A stretch of 64,000 nucleotides of DNA, from assembly GCA_030644725.1 (NCBI GenBank), contig CP130629.1, positions 4,293,501-4,357,500 on the forward strand, read 5' to 3'. Below, one piece after another: positions 43,665-52,416 of the stretch (positions are counted from its first letter, which is position 1; every line of letters begins with the position of its first letter). A program made the translations under genes and the position numbers. The notes under the pieces were generated by a model. The model made no database searches and was not told the origin of the DNA. It saw only the letters and a program-made list of their open reading frames with translations. The stretch comes from Candidatus Electrothrix communis. Lineage in GTDB: Bacteria; Desulfobacterota; Desulfobulbia; Desulfobulbales; Desulfobulbaceae.

Positions 43665-44927
43665 ATGATGAAACAGGTCGTGAAGAAATTTCAGAGTAGA
43701 TCTCTTGGGGCTGTTGCGATTCTTTTTCTTTGTTTGAGCGGGATGATCAGCTCGGTACATGCAGAAGTCGCAGAATCTGGAGAAAGAGACCCAGCCTTTC
43801 AGGGCTGGCTCAAGGCCTTTGCTCCGCGTGCGGCCAAGCAGGGCATCAGCAGGGATCTCTATCAACAGGCCTTTGCCGGGATCACGGCACCGGACAATGA
43901 GGTGCTCCGTAAGGCGGCCTTTCAACCGGAATTTACCACCGAGATCTGGGATTATCTGGATACAGCGGTGAATGCGGTCACGGTTGCCCAGGGCCGGGTT
44001 GTGGCGAAGAAACATCGGGCATGGCTGGATAGGATTTCTGCTCGTTTCGGCGTGGAAGCACCGGTGCTGCTGGCGATTTGGTCCATTGAAAGTCGCTACG
44101 GTGCCGTGCTGGAACGTCCTGGGCGTCTCCATTACGTGCCCCAAGCTTTGGCCACCTTGGCCTATGGGGATAAAAATCGGCGTCGATTTGGCGAGCAGCA
44201 GTTGCTCGCGGCCTTACAGATTGTTCGGGATGGTGATGTGGGCTTTGCCCAACTCTACGGCTCCTGGGCCGGGGCTATGGGGCATACCCAGTTTATTCCC
44301 ACCAGTTACCAGGCCTATGGGGTGGATATGGATAAGGACGGGCGGCGGGATATTTGGACTTCCGTGCCTGATGCCTTGGCCACAGCGGCCAATCTTCTCC
44401 ATAAAAACGGCTGGCGGACCGGTAAGTCCTGGGGCTATGAGGTGCGGGTGCCAAAGAACGGCGTGCAATATCGGGGGGAAACCAAGACCCTTACCCAGTG
44501 GCGGCAGCTTGGTTTTACTCGGCCTAACGGAAGCATTTTTTCTGAACCAGGTGCTAAGGCTGAGCTTAAAATGCTAGCTGGTGCCCGTGGGCCCGGTTTT
44601 CTGGTTCAACGCAATTTTTTCATTATCAAGCGCTATAATGCCTCGGATTTTTATGCCTTGGCTGTGAGCCTACTTTCTGACCGGCTGGCCGGGAAACAGG
44701 GGATGGTGCAACTTTGGCCCAGGCCAGCTGATGCGCTTTTTCCTGAGGAAAAATTCGAGTTGCAGGAGTTATTGCAGGCAAGGGGCTTCTACGAGGGGGC
44801 TATTGACGGGGATCTCGGCGCGGGCACCCGCAAGGGGATCAAGGCTTTTCAGGGCAGGGTGGGGATGTACCCTGACGGGAAGCCGACTCGTGGGGTCTTG
44901 GAGGCGTTACGGAAAGCCTTGAAGTAG
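43665..44927 (+). CDS. mltB: MltB-type lytic murein transglycosylase with peptidoglycan-binding domain
   Basis: Cleaves peptidoglycan glycan strands with formation of 1,6-anhydro-muramyl ends. About 420 residues from ATG at 43665; the open frame extends to a TTG at 43632 inside the upstream gene. Signal sequence FLCLSGMISSVHAEV, then SLT_2 domain: catalytic Glu in LLAIWSIESRYGAVLE, FAQLYGSWAGAMGHTQFIPT, DALATAANLLHKNGWRTG, LVQRNFFIIKRYNASDFYAL. A C-terminal PG_binding_1 domain (LQELLQARGFYEGAIDGDLG). The last 29 codons are overlapped by the antisense small gene at 44839-45045. Confidence 0.92.
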   Translation: MMKQVVKKFQSRSLGAVAILFLCLSGMISSVHAEVAESGERDPAFQGWLKAFAPRAAKQGISRDLYQQAFAGITAPDNEVLRKAAFQPEFTTEIWDYLDTAVNAVTVAQGRVVAKKHRAWLDRISARFGVEAPVLLAIWSIESRYGAVLERPGRLHYVPQALATLAYGDKNRRRFGEQQLLAALQIVRDGDVGFAQLYGSWAGAMGHTQFIPTSYQAYGVDMDKDGRRDIWTSVPDALATAANLLHKNGWRTGKSWGYEVRVPKNGVQYRGETKTLTQWRQLGFTRPNGSIFSEPGAKAELKMLAGARGPGFLVQRNFFIIKRYNASDFYALAVSLLSDRLAGKQGMVQLWPRPADALFPEEKFELQELLQARGFYEGAIDGDLGAGTRKGIKAFQGRVGMYPDGKPTRGVLEALRKALK

Positions 44928-45045
44928 CGGCGTTCCGTAGCTTTTCCTTTAACCTGTCTCCGCCCAAGGCAATGCATAACCGCCGTAGCTCGCTTGTTTT
45001 TTTCAGCCGAGCCGTGACGGCCTGCGGACTCATGTCAGTCTTCAT
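44839..45045 (-). CDS. Small partner of nucleotidyltransferase (possible TA module)
   Basis: 68 residues. The N-terminal 40 (MKTDMSPQAVTARLKKTSEL then RRLCIALGGD) match a small protein type that often follows nucleotidyltransferase genes of this kind. Its ATG lies inside the end of the nucleotidyltransferase gene (11-base overlap), implying coupled translation. The C-terminal part is Pro/Ser-rich, unlike the family, and lies antisense to the 3' end of mltB, as if the frame had run on past its original stop. Confidence 0.55.
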   Translation of the reverse strand: MKTDMSPQAVTARLKKTSELRRLCIALGGDRLKEKLRNAATSRLSVTPPRPHESASRQGTSPPCPEKP

Positions 45046-45499
45046 CTAATATGCTCCGCAGGTTCATAATGTCATCCTGATCCTGACCGCTCAGTCGTTT
45101 TGATTTTAATTCGATTAGGCCCCGTGGAGAAACCACCGGCAGTTCTCCCCCTTCCCAAGCTACCCTTTGCCTGCTCTCCCAGACAGTTTCCATTTTTGGA
45201 GTCACCAGCAGCATATCCAGCATTAAGGTGTCCCCTTCATCCGGCAAGATTTTCGTCAGCCGGTATATCTGTATTGCATCTCCGCTCAAACGCATCAGCC
45301 CGACATCAAAGTCAAACCCAAGTCGCTTGGCAACCCTCTTGGTCTTTTCCAGGCTCTCCGGCTCAATCAGGATATCAATGTCAAGCGTAGCGCGGGGGAA
45401 TGCATATACCGCCATGGCAAGGCCACCGCAGAGAGCATAGTCCACCTGCTCTCTGTTTAGTTCTTTGACAAGTTGCGAAAATTCTGCAAACAATTCCAT
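45035..45499 (-). CDS. Nucleotidyltransferase-fold protein (AbiEii/DUF6036-like)
   Basis: 154 residues. The nucleotidyltransferase signature is YALCGGLAMAVYAFPRATLD followed by IDILIE, giving the G-G and D-x-D pattern of the Pol-beta fold. Further features are TLMLDMLLVTP and the C-terminal LIELKSKRLSGQDQDDIMNL typical of AbiEii-like or MNT-like toxins and of housekeeping-like cassettes of unknown role. The small overlapping partner downstream makes a toxin-antitoxin-like pair plausible, but activity is not shown. Confidence 0.8.
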   Translation of the reverse strand: MELFAEFSQLVKELNREQVDYALCGGLAMAVYAFPRATLDIDILIEPESLEKTKRVAKRLGFDFDVGLMRLSGDAIQIYRLTKILPDEGDTLMLDMLLVTPKMETVWESRQRVAWEGGELPVVSPRGLIELKSKRLSGQDQDDIMNLRSILDED

Positions 45500-45945
45500 A
45501 GAGCGTGCCGGAGTTCATTTTTTGGTTGTGGGATACTGGCGTAGGATGGCATTCGAGGGGGGAAAAGGCAAGCTGTTTTTTCTGGGGAAAATGGAGAGGA
45601 AATCATATGGTGAGAAAGGAAGGATTCGGCTTGGGCATTGAAGGTCACCTTAATCATCATCAGTTCAAGAAAGGTTTCCGCCGCTGATGAACATCTCCGC
45701 TTTCCTCCTGGTAATCGTCTCCGTAAGCCTGTTTTGCGCGGCATCAGGCACCCTCAATCTTTCATCAGCAGACTTTTAAATCTCTTCGAGCTGTAAAAAC
45801 AACAAGATGATATGATAGAATGTAACCAACTGTTTGGTTGCATCTCTCATGGAAGAAGATGTATGCTGAAGTACCAGAGTTGATACCCCGCTGCCTGCGG
45901 CGTACCTTAAATATCACTGTCGTGTTGATACACTGTCCTTGGAGG
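45500..45945. other. Gene-free intergenic region
   Basis: About 440 bases between the divergent nucleotidyltransferase and cyclase genes. The cyclase frame stays open back to 45838, but that extension (LIPRCLRRTLNITVVLIHCP) is not protein-like. No RNA gene or repeat is recognised. Confidence 0.45.
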
Positions 45946-47301
45946 ATGGAGCTGCTCATTTTGTCTGATATCAGGAAGAAATTCGATGACCTCACTCATG
46001 AACGCGATAATTATCGCGAGCAGGTCCAACGTCTTGACCGCGAGGTTCTCCGTTTACAGGAAGAGCTGGGCGAAGTTCGGCAAGAGCTGCGACTTGCTGA
46101 GGAGGTTTTTGCTGGCAGCGTTGAGGGGACTATTATCACGGATTCCGAATTTCGTGTCCTGCGGGTTAATCCTGCATTTACCCGGATAACCGGCTGCCAA
46201 CCCCATGAGGTCGTGGGCAGCAAACTCTCTTGGCTGGATGACGTGGACTTTGCCCGAGAGGTGCTTGTCAGCCTGGATGAACAAGATCGCTGGAGAGGGG
46301 AACACCGGGATATCACAAAAAGTGGTGCCAACTACGTGAGCTGGCTGAATATCAGCAGTGTGAAAAATGCCCAGGGGAAGGTGACGGACTATATTGTAGC
46401 CTTTCTTGATATTACGGAGGGGAAATCTCGGGAGGAGGAAAACGACCGCTATCTTGAAGAGCTGAATGCCTCCTATCGTCGTTTTGTTCCCCAGCGCTTT
46501 CTTGAATATCTGGAAAAACCGAGCATTATTGATATTGAATTGGGCAATCACGTGGAACGCTCCATGACGGTTCTTTTTACAGATATTGTCGATTTTACCC
46601 GTCTTTCTGAGAGTATGAGTCCAACTGAGAATTTCAGGTTTATTAATTCTTATTTGAGCATCATGGAACCGATCATCACCCGGCATAACGGGTTTATCGA
46701 CAAATATATCGGCGATGCTGTCATGGCCTTATTCGACGGTAAGGCCGATGATGCGGTCAGGGCTGCAATAGCCATGTTGCGTATTCTGATCTCGTACAAT
46801 GAAGGGAGAGGCCGGGCCGGATATAAGCCTATAAAGATCAGTATCGGTGTCAATACCGGTACCCTGATGCTGGGCACCGTAGGCAGTCCTCTGCGCATGG
46901 AAGGGACGGTTGTCAGTGATTCCGTGAACGTGGCAGCGCGGATTGAAGGGGTCAATAAAATCTACCGAACCACGTTGCTGATCGGTGAGGAAACCTATAA
47001 CTCCTTAGAAAGTCCAGATGATTTTGCGTTACGACGCATTGACCAATTTAAGGCAAGGGGGAAGTCCAAAACAGTGACTATTTACGAGGTCTTTGAAACC
47101 GATCCTCCAGAGGTTAAAGAGGCCAAGCTGCAATCCCTGCATGTCTTTGTCGAGGCGGTGAATCTCTATCATTCCGGACAGTTCTCTGAGGCGAAGCAAT
47201 TATTTGATGAATGTACCGTTAAATGCGGGCAAGACCGGGTTGCCCGCTATTATACCAAATGCTGTCATCGCCACCTGAATATCGAGGAAAAACGGTGGTA
47301 G
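45946..47301 (+). CDS. PAS-domain class III adenylate/guanylate cyclase
   Basis: About 451 residues from ATG at 45946; a TTG at 45961 or an upstream start at 45838 cannot be excluded, since the GGAGG is very close to the ATG. Order: coiled coil (KKFDDLTHERDNYREQVQRL), PAS domain (EGTIITDSEFRVLRVNPAFT; SWLNISSVKNAQGKVTDYIV), then a class III cyclase with metal Asp in VLFTDIVDFTRLSES and FIDKYIGDAVMALF, and NTGTLMLGTVGSPLRMEGTV. The C-terminus (EAVNLYHSGQFSEAKQLF) repeats the TPR-like tail of the propeller cyclase at 27182. Cytoplasmic; makes cAMP or cGMP in response to a PAS ligand. Confidence 0.9.
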   Translation: MELLILSDIRKKFDDLTHERDNYREQVQRLDREVLRLQEELGEVRQELRLAEEVFAGSVEGTIITDSEFRVLRVNPAFTRITGCQPHEVVGSKLSWLDDVDFAREVLVSLDEQDRWRGEHRDITKSGANYVSWLNISSVKNAQGKVTDYIVAFLDITEGKSREEENDRYLEELNASYRRFVPQRFLEYLEKPSIIDIELGNHVERSMTVLFTDIVDFTRLSESMSPTENFRFINSYLSIMEPIITRHNGFIDKYIGDAVMALFDGKADDAVRAAIAMLRILISYNEGRGRAGYKPIKISIGVNTGTLMLGTVGSPLRMEGTVVSDSVNVAARIEGVNKIYRTTLLIGEETYNSLESPDDFALRRIDQFKARGKSKTVTIYEVFETDPPEVKEAKLQSLHVFVEAVNLYHSGQFSEAKQLFDECTVKCGQDRVARYYTKCCHRHLNIEEKRW

Positions 47302-47362
47302 ATCCCTGTCGATATTGCAGGTGCTTATGCCGTGTTTCTCATTTTTTGTATGCAGGGATGTC

Positions 47363-47390
47363 GTAGGGGCACGGCGTGCCGTGCCCCTAC
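47363..47390. repeat. 28-base perfect palindrome, GTAGGGGC family
   Basis: GTAGGGGCACGGCG plus TGCCGTGCCCCTAC. Lies between the cyclase gene and the TolC-like gene, whose longest frame begins inside it; that start is therefore not used. Confidence 0.85.
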
Positions 47391-47450
47391 AGTCTTGCAT
47401 TTGACAAGGTAGATCCCCCCCCCTGTAACTTTTTAACAGGCACGTCCATT

Positions 47451-48968
47451 ATGTATTTTTTCCTGAAATTGTATAAGGCAGATCATAGTTCTGGAATTCA
47501 TCATCCCAGAATGCCTCTCATCCTCGTTGCTCTCCTCTTTGCCATGAGCTGCGGAAGCCCGGCTGTTGCAGCTCCTTCCGAGCAGGAAGTACAGAATATG
47601 AGCTTGGCAGAGGCTGTTACCCTGGCCTTACGTCATAGTCGTACCGTAGAAAGCGCCTATCTTGATCGTCTTCTGGAAAAATTTGATCTGAAAACAGCTC
47701 AGGATAAATTTTCCCCTGATTTTTCTCTCTTTTCTTCAGCCTCTCAGGCAGACAGAGAAGGGAAATCTTCATACAGCACGGAAGTCGGTGGAGAAGCTGT
47801 CCTCAAGGTGCCAACTGGCGGAGAATTCAGTCTGACTTGGAGCCAGCCTGTTCATACTTCAGATAATGATCAATGGCTTGATAATTTCGGGAATGATCTT
47901 GTCCTTTCTTTTACGCAGCCCCTCCTTAAAGGAGGTGGCGTGCAGGTAAACAGGGCTGATCAGGTTCTTGCGGAATATGAAGAACGAAATAATTTGTTAC
48001 AGTTGAAAGAAACCTTAATAGACACGATCACCCAGGTCGTTTATGCCTATCGGAGGCTTTTGTTGGCCCGGCGCGGACTGGAGATTAACCGTTTATCTTT
48101 TAAGCGAGCCAAAGAGCTGCTGGAAAGAAACCGGATTTTGATCGAAGAGGGGCGCAAGGCCAAGGTGGATATTATCGAGAATGAAGCGAGTGTGGCGAAC
48201 CAGGAATTACGCTTTATGATCAGTCAGAACGATGTTGAAACAAAGAAGCTGGACTTGCTCAAGTTGCTCGATATTGACCGACATACCTTAATAGAACCGA
48301 TTGAGTCAATGAAGGTGGAGCCTGTTGAACTGAAACTGGCAACCTTGTTACAAATTGTCTTTGCAAATCGGCCTGAGTATCGGCAGGCTTTGGTCGCCTT
48401 GAACATGGCTCAAACTAATTTGTTGTTGGCAAAGAATAAACAGCTTTGGCAATTGGATCTTGAAACCCAATACAATATGACGGATTCGGGCGGATATACT
48501 GTCGGCAGTTTAGAAGAGGAGAGTTCCGGGGCAGGAGATTATTTTGTTGCGATGAAATTAAAAATACCCTTTGGTGATGAATCGACAGAGCGTGAACTCC
48601 TCCGGGCCAAGGTGGCCTGGCGACAGGCAAAGATCGCCTTGCAGGAGTTGAAGGAGAATATAGAGATCTCTGTCCAGAATACGCATCGGGATATTGGCAT
48701 GAAATGGAAGCAGGTTGAACTTTCTCAGAAGGCTCGGGAGTTGTCCCAGAAACAGCTTGATGTTGAATTGGAAAAATTTAAGAATAACAAGTCAAGTAAC
48801 TTTCAGGTGGTGACGTATCAGGATCGTTTAATTGAGGCGGAACACGATGAAAACAGCAAGAAAATGGCATACCTTAATGCCTTGACAGAGCTGGATATGT
48901 ATTTGGGCACAACATTGGAGCATTGGGGAATTGACCTTGAAAATGCAGGAAAGGCGGAACTGCCATGA
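47451..48968 (+). CDS. TolC-family outer-membrane efflux protein
   Basis: Outer-membrane channel of a tripartite export system. About 505 residues from ATG at 47451, or 485 from ATG at 47511, whose signal sequence (LILVALLFAMSCGSPAVAAP) is the best one. The TolC helical hairpins are seen as two related halves: SLAEAVTLALRHSRTVESAY, LLLARRGLEINRLSFKRAKE, and SVQNTHRDIGMKWKQVELSQ. The stop overlaps the start of the HlyD-family gene (ATGA). Together with the adaptor, ATPase and permease downstream it forms a complete type-I/MacAB-like export operon. Confidence 0.9.
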   Translation: MYFFLKLYKADHSSGIHHPRMPLILVALLFAMSCGSPAVAAPSEQEVQNMSLAEAVTLALRHSRTVESAYLDRLLEKFDLKTAQDKFSPDFSLFSSASQADREGKSSYSTEVGGEAVLKVPTGGEFSLTWSQPVHTSDNDQWLDNFGNDLVLSFTQPLLKGGGVQVNRADQVLAEYEERNNLLQLKETLIDTITQVVYAYRRLLLARRGLEINRLSFKRAKELLERNRILIEEGRKAKVDIIENEASVANQELRFMISQNDVETKKLDLLKLLDIDRHTLIEPIESMKVEPVELKLATLLQIVFANRPEYRQALVALNMAQTNLLLAKNKQLWQLDLETQYNMTDSGGYTVGSLEEESSGAGDYFVAMKLKIPFGDESTERELLRAKVAWRQAKIALQELKENIEISVQNTHRDIGMKWKQVELSQKARELSQKQLDVELEKFKNNKSSNFQVVTYQDRLIEAEHDENSKKMAYLNALTELDMYLGTTLEHWGIDLENAGKAELP

Positions 48969-50386
48969 GTAATGTACAGAGGTCTCTTGAAGAGGAAACT
49001 GATCCTACTGAAAAATATCATCAATTACAGGCTGCTCATTATCAGCTTGAAGATGATCATTTTGCATTGCAGCACCAGCTCAAGCGTACCAGACGACGTT
49101 ATAGGCTGTTCTTCCTTTTGTTGATTATCGCTGGAATCGGGGCCGGTGGTTATTTTTGGCGCGGAGAATTGGCCCCCCTTCTTCCCGGCGTTCCCGGTTT
49201 GGAAAAACAAGACGATGAGCCGAAAGAGTCGCTTGTGACGGTTGAAAAGCAAACCTTGCGGAATACCCTTTCTCTAACAGGTAAAATAGAACCGCTTGGG
49301 CAGATTGAAATCGTTGCCCCCTTGGAAGGGATGGTGCTGGAGAAAAATTTTCAATACGGAGATTTTGTTGCAAAAGATACACTACTGCTGCTCATTGATA
49401 CTGAGAACGAAGAGGCTAAATACCGAGAAGCGCAGGCAGCGTACCTGGAAGCTGAGGATAAATTGAAGTCCTTGAAAAAATGGGGAAAGAATTTGGAGGT
49501 TGTAACGATACGGCATGAGTTAAAGAAACAACAGTATACCCTGAAAACGACCCAAAGAGATCTTAAAAAAAATAAGCGTTTGTTGAAAAAAGGAATTGTG
49601 CCAAGCTCAGAAGTTGAACAACTGGAAGAGAGTTATCAGAATCAGCAGAGGGAGATTGCATTTCTTCAACAAAAACTTGCTTTGATGTTAGAAAAGGGCA
49701 GTAGGGATAACATACATATAGCTGAACTGAAAAAGAAAAATTCCTTGCTCAAGATGAAGGCACTTGAGGCCCGCATTGCAAAAGCGCAACTGATCAGCCC
49801 TATTGATGGCGTTATTTTATTACCTGTCAGCCGTAAGCAAGAAGCTCCTTTTAAGATTCAACCGGGCAGTTTCGTGGAGCAGGATCAGGTGCTGTTCACC
49901 GTTGCCGATCTACACGGGTTTAATATACGCGCCCAAGTTGATGAAAATGATATCCTCAAACTCCAACTGGGGCAGGAGGTCGATATAACAGGGGATGCCT
50001 TTCAGGATGATCTTACCCTGAAGGGGACAGTGCAGTATATTTCTTTTCAGGCTGATGCACAGGAGCCTGGGAAAGCATCTTCTTTTTCTGCTCGTATTTC
50101 GGTTGCCGCCCCGACAGATGAGCAGAAAAAACGTCTGCTCCTGGGGATGTCAGCCGATATGGAAGTGCTTATTTCGGAAAAACCCAATGCCATTATTATC
50201 CCCTTTGCCTTGGTTACTCTTGATGACAAGAAACAGGCATGGGTGACTAAGGTTGTTGAGGCGACTGGGGAAAATGAAAAGGTCAAAGTCAAGATCGGCG
50301 CAACAGAGGCCAATACCGTGGAGATTCTCGAAGGACTTGAGGTCGGCGACAAGATTATGCGGGAGCCTTTGCCACCTCCGTTGTAG
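48965..50386 (+). CDS. HlyD/MacA-family periplasmic adaptor
   Basis: Periplasmic membrane-fusion protein that links the inner-membrane ABC permease to the TolC-like channel. 473 residues: cytoplasmic N-terminus, one membrane span (YRLFFLLLIIAGIGAGGYFW), lipoyl half-domain (LTGKIEPLGQIEIVAPLEGM), long coiled-coil hairpin (about residues 140-260, RHELKKQQYTLKTTQRDLKK), second lipoyl half (AQLISPIDGVILLPVSRKQE), and beta-barrel/MPD region (IRAQVDENDILKLQLGQEVD). ATGA overlap with the TolC gene. A 28-base palindrome follows the stop. Confidence 0.92.
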   Translation: MSNVQRSLEEETDPTEKYHQLQAAHYQLEDDHFALQHQLKRTRRRYRLFFLLLIIAGIGAGGYFWRGELAPLLPGVPGLEKQDDEPKESLVTVEKQTLRNTLSLTGKIEPLGQIEIVAPLEGMVLEKNFQYGDFVAKDTLLLLIDTENEEAKYREAQAAYLEAEDKLKSLKKWGKNLEVVTIRHELKKQQYTLKTTQRDLKKNKRLLKKGIVPSSEVEQLEESYQNQQREIAFLQQKLALMLEKGSRDNIHIAELKKKNSLLKMKALEARIAKAQLISPIDGVILLPVSRKQEAPFKIQPGSFVEQDQVLFTVADLHGFNIRAQVDENDILKLQLGQEVDITGDAFQDDLTLKGTVQYISFQADAQEPGKASSFSARISVAAPTDEQKKRLLLGMSADMEVLISEKPNAIIIPFALVTLDDKKQAWVTKVVEATGENEKVKVKIGATEANTVEILEGLEVGDKIMREPLPPPL

Positions 50387-50391
50387 GCGTT

Positions 50392-50419
50392 GTAGGGGCA
50401 CGGCGTACCGTGTCCCTAC
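50392..50419. repeat. 28-base near-palindrome, GTAGGGGC family
   Basis: GTAGGGGCACGGCG followed by TACCGTGTCCCTAC. It sits between the adaptor and ATPase genes, inside the presumed operon transcript. Confidence 0.8.
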
Positions 50420-50473
50420 GGTGCCAGTTTTTAATTGGTAAGGAATTGTTGTCGAATCCATCCATGAGATATT

Positions 50474-51136
50474 ATGCTGAAAATACGTGACCTCTATAAA
50501 TCCTATCAGGTCGGCCATACCATGATGCCGATTCTCAAAGGCATTAACCTTGATGTTCATCAGGCGGATTTTTTGGCGGTAACCGGTTCCTCGGGAAGCG
50601 GTAAGTCCACCCTGATGAGCATTATGGGCCTGCTGGATAAACCGACGCGCGGACGGTATTGGTTGGATGATAAGGAAGTCCTCCATTGCAGCGATGATGA
50701 ACTTGCTGCCATGAGAAACCAGAAAATCGGTTTTGTCTTCCAGTCATTCTATTTGCTGCAACGCCTGACCGCTGTGGAAAATGTCGGTTGCCCCCTTCGT
50801 TACAGCAAAGTCCCTCCCAAAGAAATACATCGTCGTTCTCTGGCGATGTTGGAAAAAATGGGACTGGCTGATCGCGCCACCCATCGCCCTGATGAGTTAT
50901 CCGGTGGGCAGCAGCAGCGGGTCGCTATTGCCCGCGCCCTCATCGGTAAACCGGCAATCGTCCTTGCCGATGAACCCACCGGTGCTCTGGATTCCCATGT
51001 GAGTAAAGAAATAATGGATTTGTTCATAAGCCTCAATCAGGAGGAAGGTATTACGATTATTATCATCACCCATGATGAAAAGATCGCTCAACAATGCTCC
51101 CGCCATGTGATTATGGAAGACGGGGTGTTGAGGTAG
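50474..51136 (+). CDS. MacB/LolD-type ABC transporter ATP-binding protein
   Basis: 220-residue ATPase of a mechanotransmission-type exporter. Walker [18 protein letters not shown]-loop region [11 protein letters not shown], signature [18 protein letters not shown], Walker [14 protein letters not shown], switch His in IIIITHDEK. Its partner permease begins two bases after the stop. The order TolC-adaptor-ATPase-permease matches MacAB-like exporters of peptides, siderophores or macrolides; substrate unknown. Confidence 0.94.
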   Translation: MLKIRDLYKSYQVGHTMMPILKGINLDVHQADFLAVTGSSGSGKSTLMSIMGLLDKPTRGRYWLDDKEVLHCSDDELAAMRNQKIGFVFQSFYLLQRLTAVENVGCPLRYSKVPPKEIHRRSLAMLEKMGLADRATHRPDELSGGQQQRVAIARALIGKPAIVLADEPTGALDSHVSKEIMDLFISLNQEEGITIIIITHDEKIAQQCSRHVIMEDGVLR

Positions 51137-51138
51137 CC

Positions 51139-52299
51139 ATGTTGATGACCTATGTGCGAGAAGCTGTCCGCAGCTTGTATACGGCGAAGCAGCGAACCTT
51201 GCTGGCCTTAATCGGTATAAGTATTGCTATCGGTGCGGTTATTGCTCTGGTTTCTATTGGGATTATTTGGGGTGAGGAATCTATGAAACGTTTTTCTGAG
51301 TTAAGCCCGGATATTTTGCAGATCGAAGCTCCTTGGACTCGAGGAGATGAGGAAGGTATCAGTGTACAAGATGCTTTTCTGTTGCTTGATAGTAGTCAGA
51401 CGCTTGCCGATTTGGTGCCTCTAATAATGGATAGTGGCGGGTATTTTTTTGGTGGTGAGAATGGGTGGGCTATGATTATAGGAACAACAGTAAAATATAA
51501 AGAAATGAATAGACTGCGACTTAAATCCGGGCGATTTATTTCAATACTGGACAAAAATAAGGCATATGTGGTCATAGGAACAAAATTGTTAAATAAACCT
51601 GAATTTAAGGGGTTCACCGGCTCCCTGATTGGCTCCACAGTCAAATTGCAAAATAAGCCGTACACGATTATTGGAACTATTGAAGAGAGTGCTGATAATT
51701 GGGAGGCTAATTTTTCGATTATACCTATTTCCACAGCAATTCGTTTTTCTGGTAAAAAAAATATTAGTAAAATTACCGCTCGAATGAAACAGGGTGTAGA
51801 CTTTCGAGTTGCGACTAAAGAAATTCAACGATATTTCAAACAGAGAAACAATATAGAAGTCACAGTGAAGGCAAATGTGCAAGCGATTAAAGCTGCTCAA
51901 GAACAAGCCGCCATGAAAACCGTGTTGTTAGGTATTATCAGCAGCATTTCCCTCTTAGTCGGCGGAGTCGGCATTATGAACGTCATGCTCACCTCTGTGA
52001 TGGATCGGCGGCGAGAAATCGGCATCCTCCGAGCCATTGGCGCTCGACAGCGAGACATTCGCCGTCAATTTTTAACAGAGGCAGTTATCCTTTCTTTGAT
52101 CGGTGGGATTCTCGGAGCGGGTTTAGGAATTCTTTCCTGTTATATAGTCTGCTCTATCAATAAATGGAATTTTTTTATACCTGAACTGGGCATCTGGCTG
52201 GGCGTGGGGGTGTCATCGTTGGTCGGTATTTTCTTTGGCTTTTATCCTGCCCATAAGGCCGCTAAACTTGATCCTATCACGGCCTTGCGTTCGGAGTGA
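51139..52299 (+). CDS. MacB-like ABC transporter permease
   Basis: About 386 residues from ATG at 51139; the longer frame from 51094 lies within the ATPase gene and is rejected. Four membrane spans: one after the N-terminus (LLALIGISIAIGAVIALVSI), a large periplasmic MacB_PCD domain, then three at the C-terminus (LLGIISSISLLVGGVGIMNV, ILGAGLGILSCYIVC, GIWLGVGVSSLVGIFFGFYP). Family signature MDRRREIGILRAIGARQRDI. Unlike E. coli MacB, the ATPase is a separate chain. Last gene of the export operon, followed by a hairpin. Confidence 0.93.
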   Translation: MLMTYVREAVRSLYTAKQRTLLALIGISIAIGAVIALVSIGIIWGEESMKRFSELSPDILQIEAPWTRGDEEGISVQDAFLLLDSSQTLADLVPLIMDSGGYFFGGENGWAMIIGTTVKYKEMNRLRLKSGRFISILDKNKAYVVIGTKLLNKPEFKGFTGSLIGSTVKLQNKPYTIIGTIEESADNWEANFSIIPISTAIRFSGKKNISKITARMKQGVDFRVATKEIQRYFKQRNNIEVTVKANVQAIKAAQEQAAMKTVLLGIISSISLLVGGVGIMNVMLTSVMDRRREIGILRAIGARQRDIRRQFLTEAVILSLIGGILGAGLGILSCYIVCSINKWNFFIPELGIWLGVGVSSLVGIFFGFYPAHKAAKLDPITALRSE

Positions 52300-52363
52300 T
52301 TGCCGTCCTGCTTAGCAAAAAAATATGATGGGAGTGAGTTGCTAAGGTGGGAAGGAGTTGAGC

Positions 52364-52392
52364 CCCGGTCGGAGCAGATCCGACCGGGTTCT
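52364..52392 (+). terminator. Hairpin terminating the export operon
   Basis: CCCGGTCGGA-gcaga-TCCGACCGGG followed by TTCTT. It lies between convergent genes and could serve both strands; the T run is short. Confidence 0.6.
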
Positions 52393-52416
52393 TAAAAAAG
52401 AGAGGAAAACGAGATC

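Noticed and set aside
37376-47450. N-terminal extensions of pgk (to 39791) and the TolC-like gene (to 47376)
   Set aside because: Both extensions translate palindromic repeats (MPCPY...), so downstream ATGs at 39704 and 47451 are preferred.
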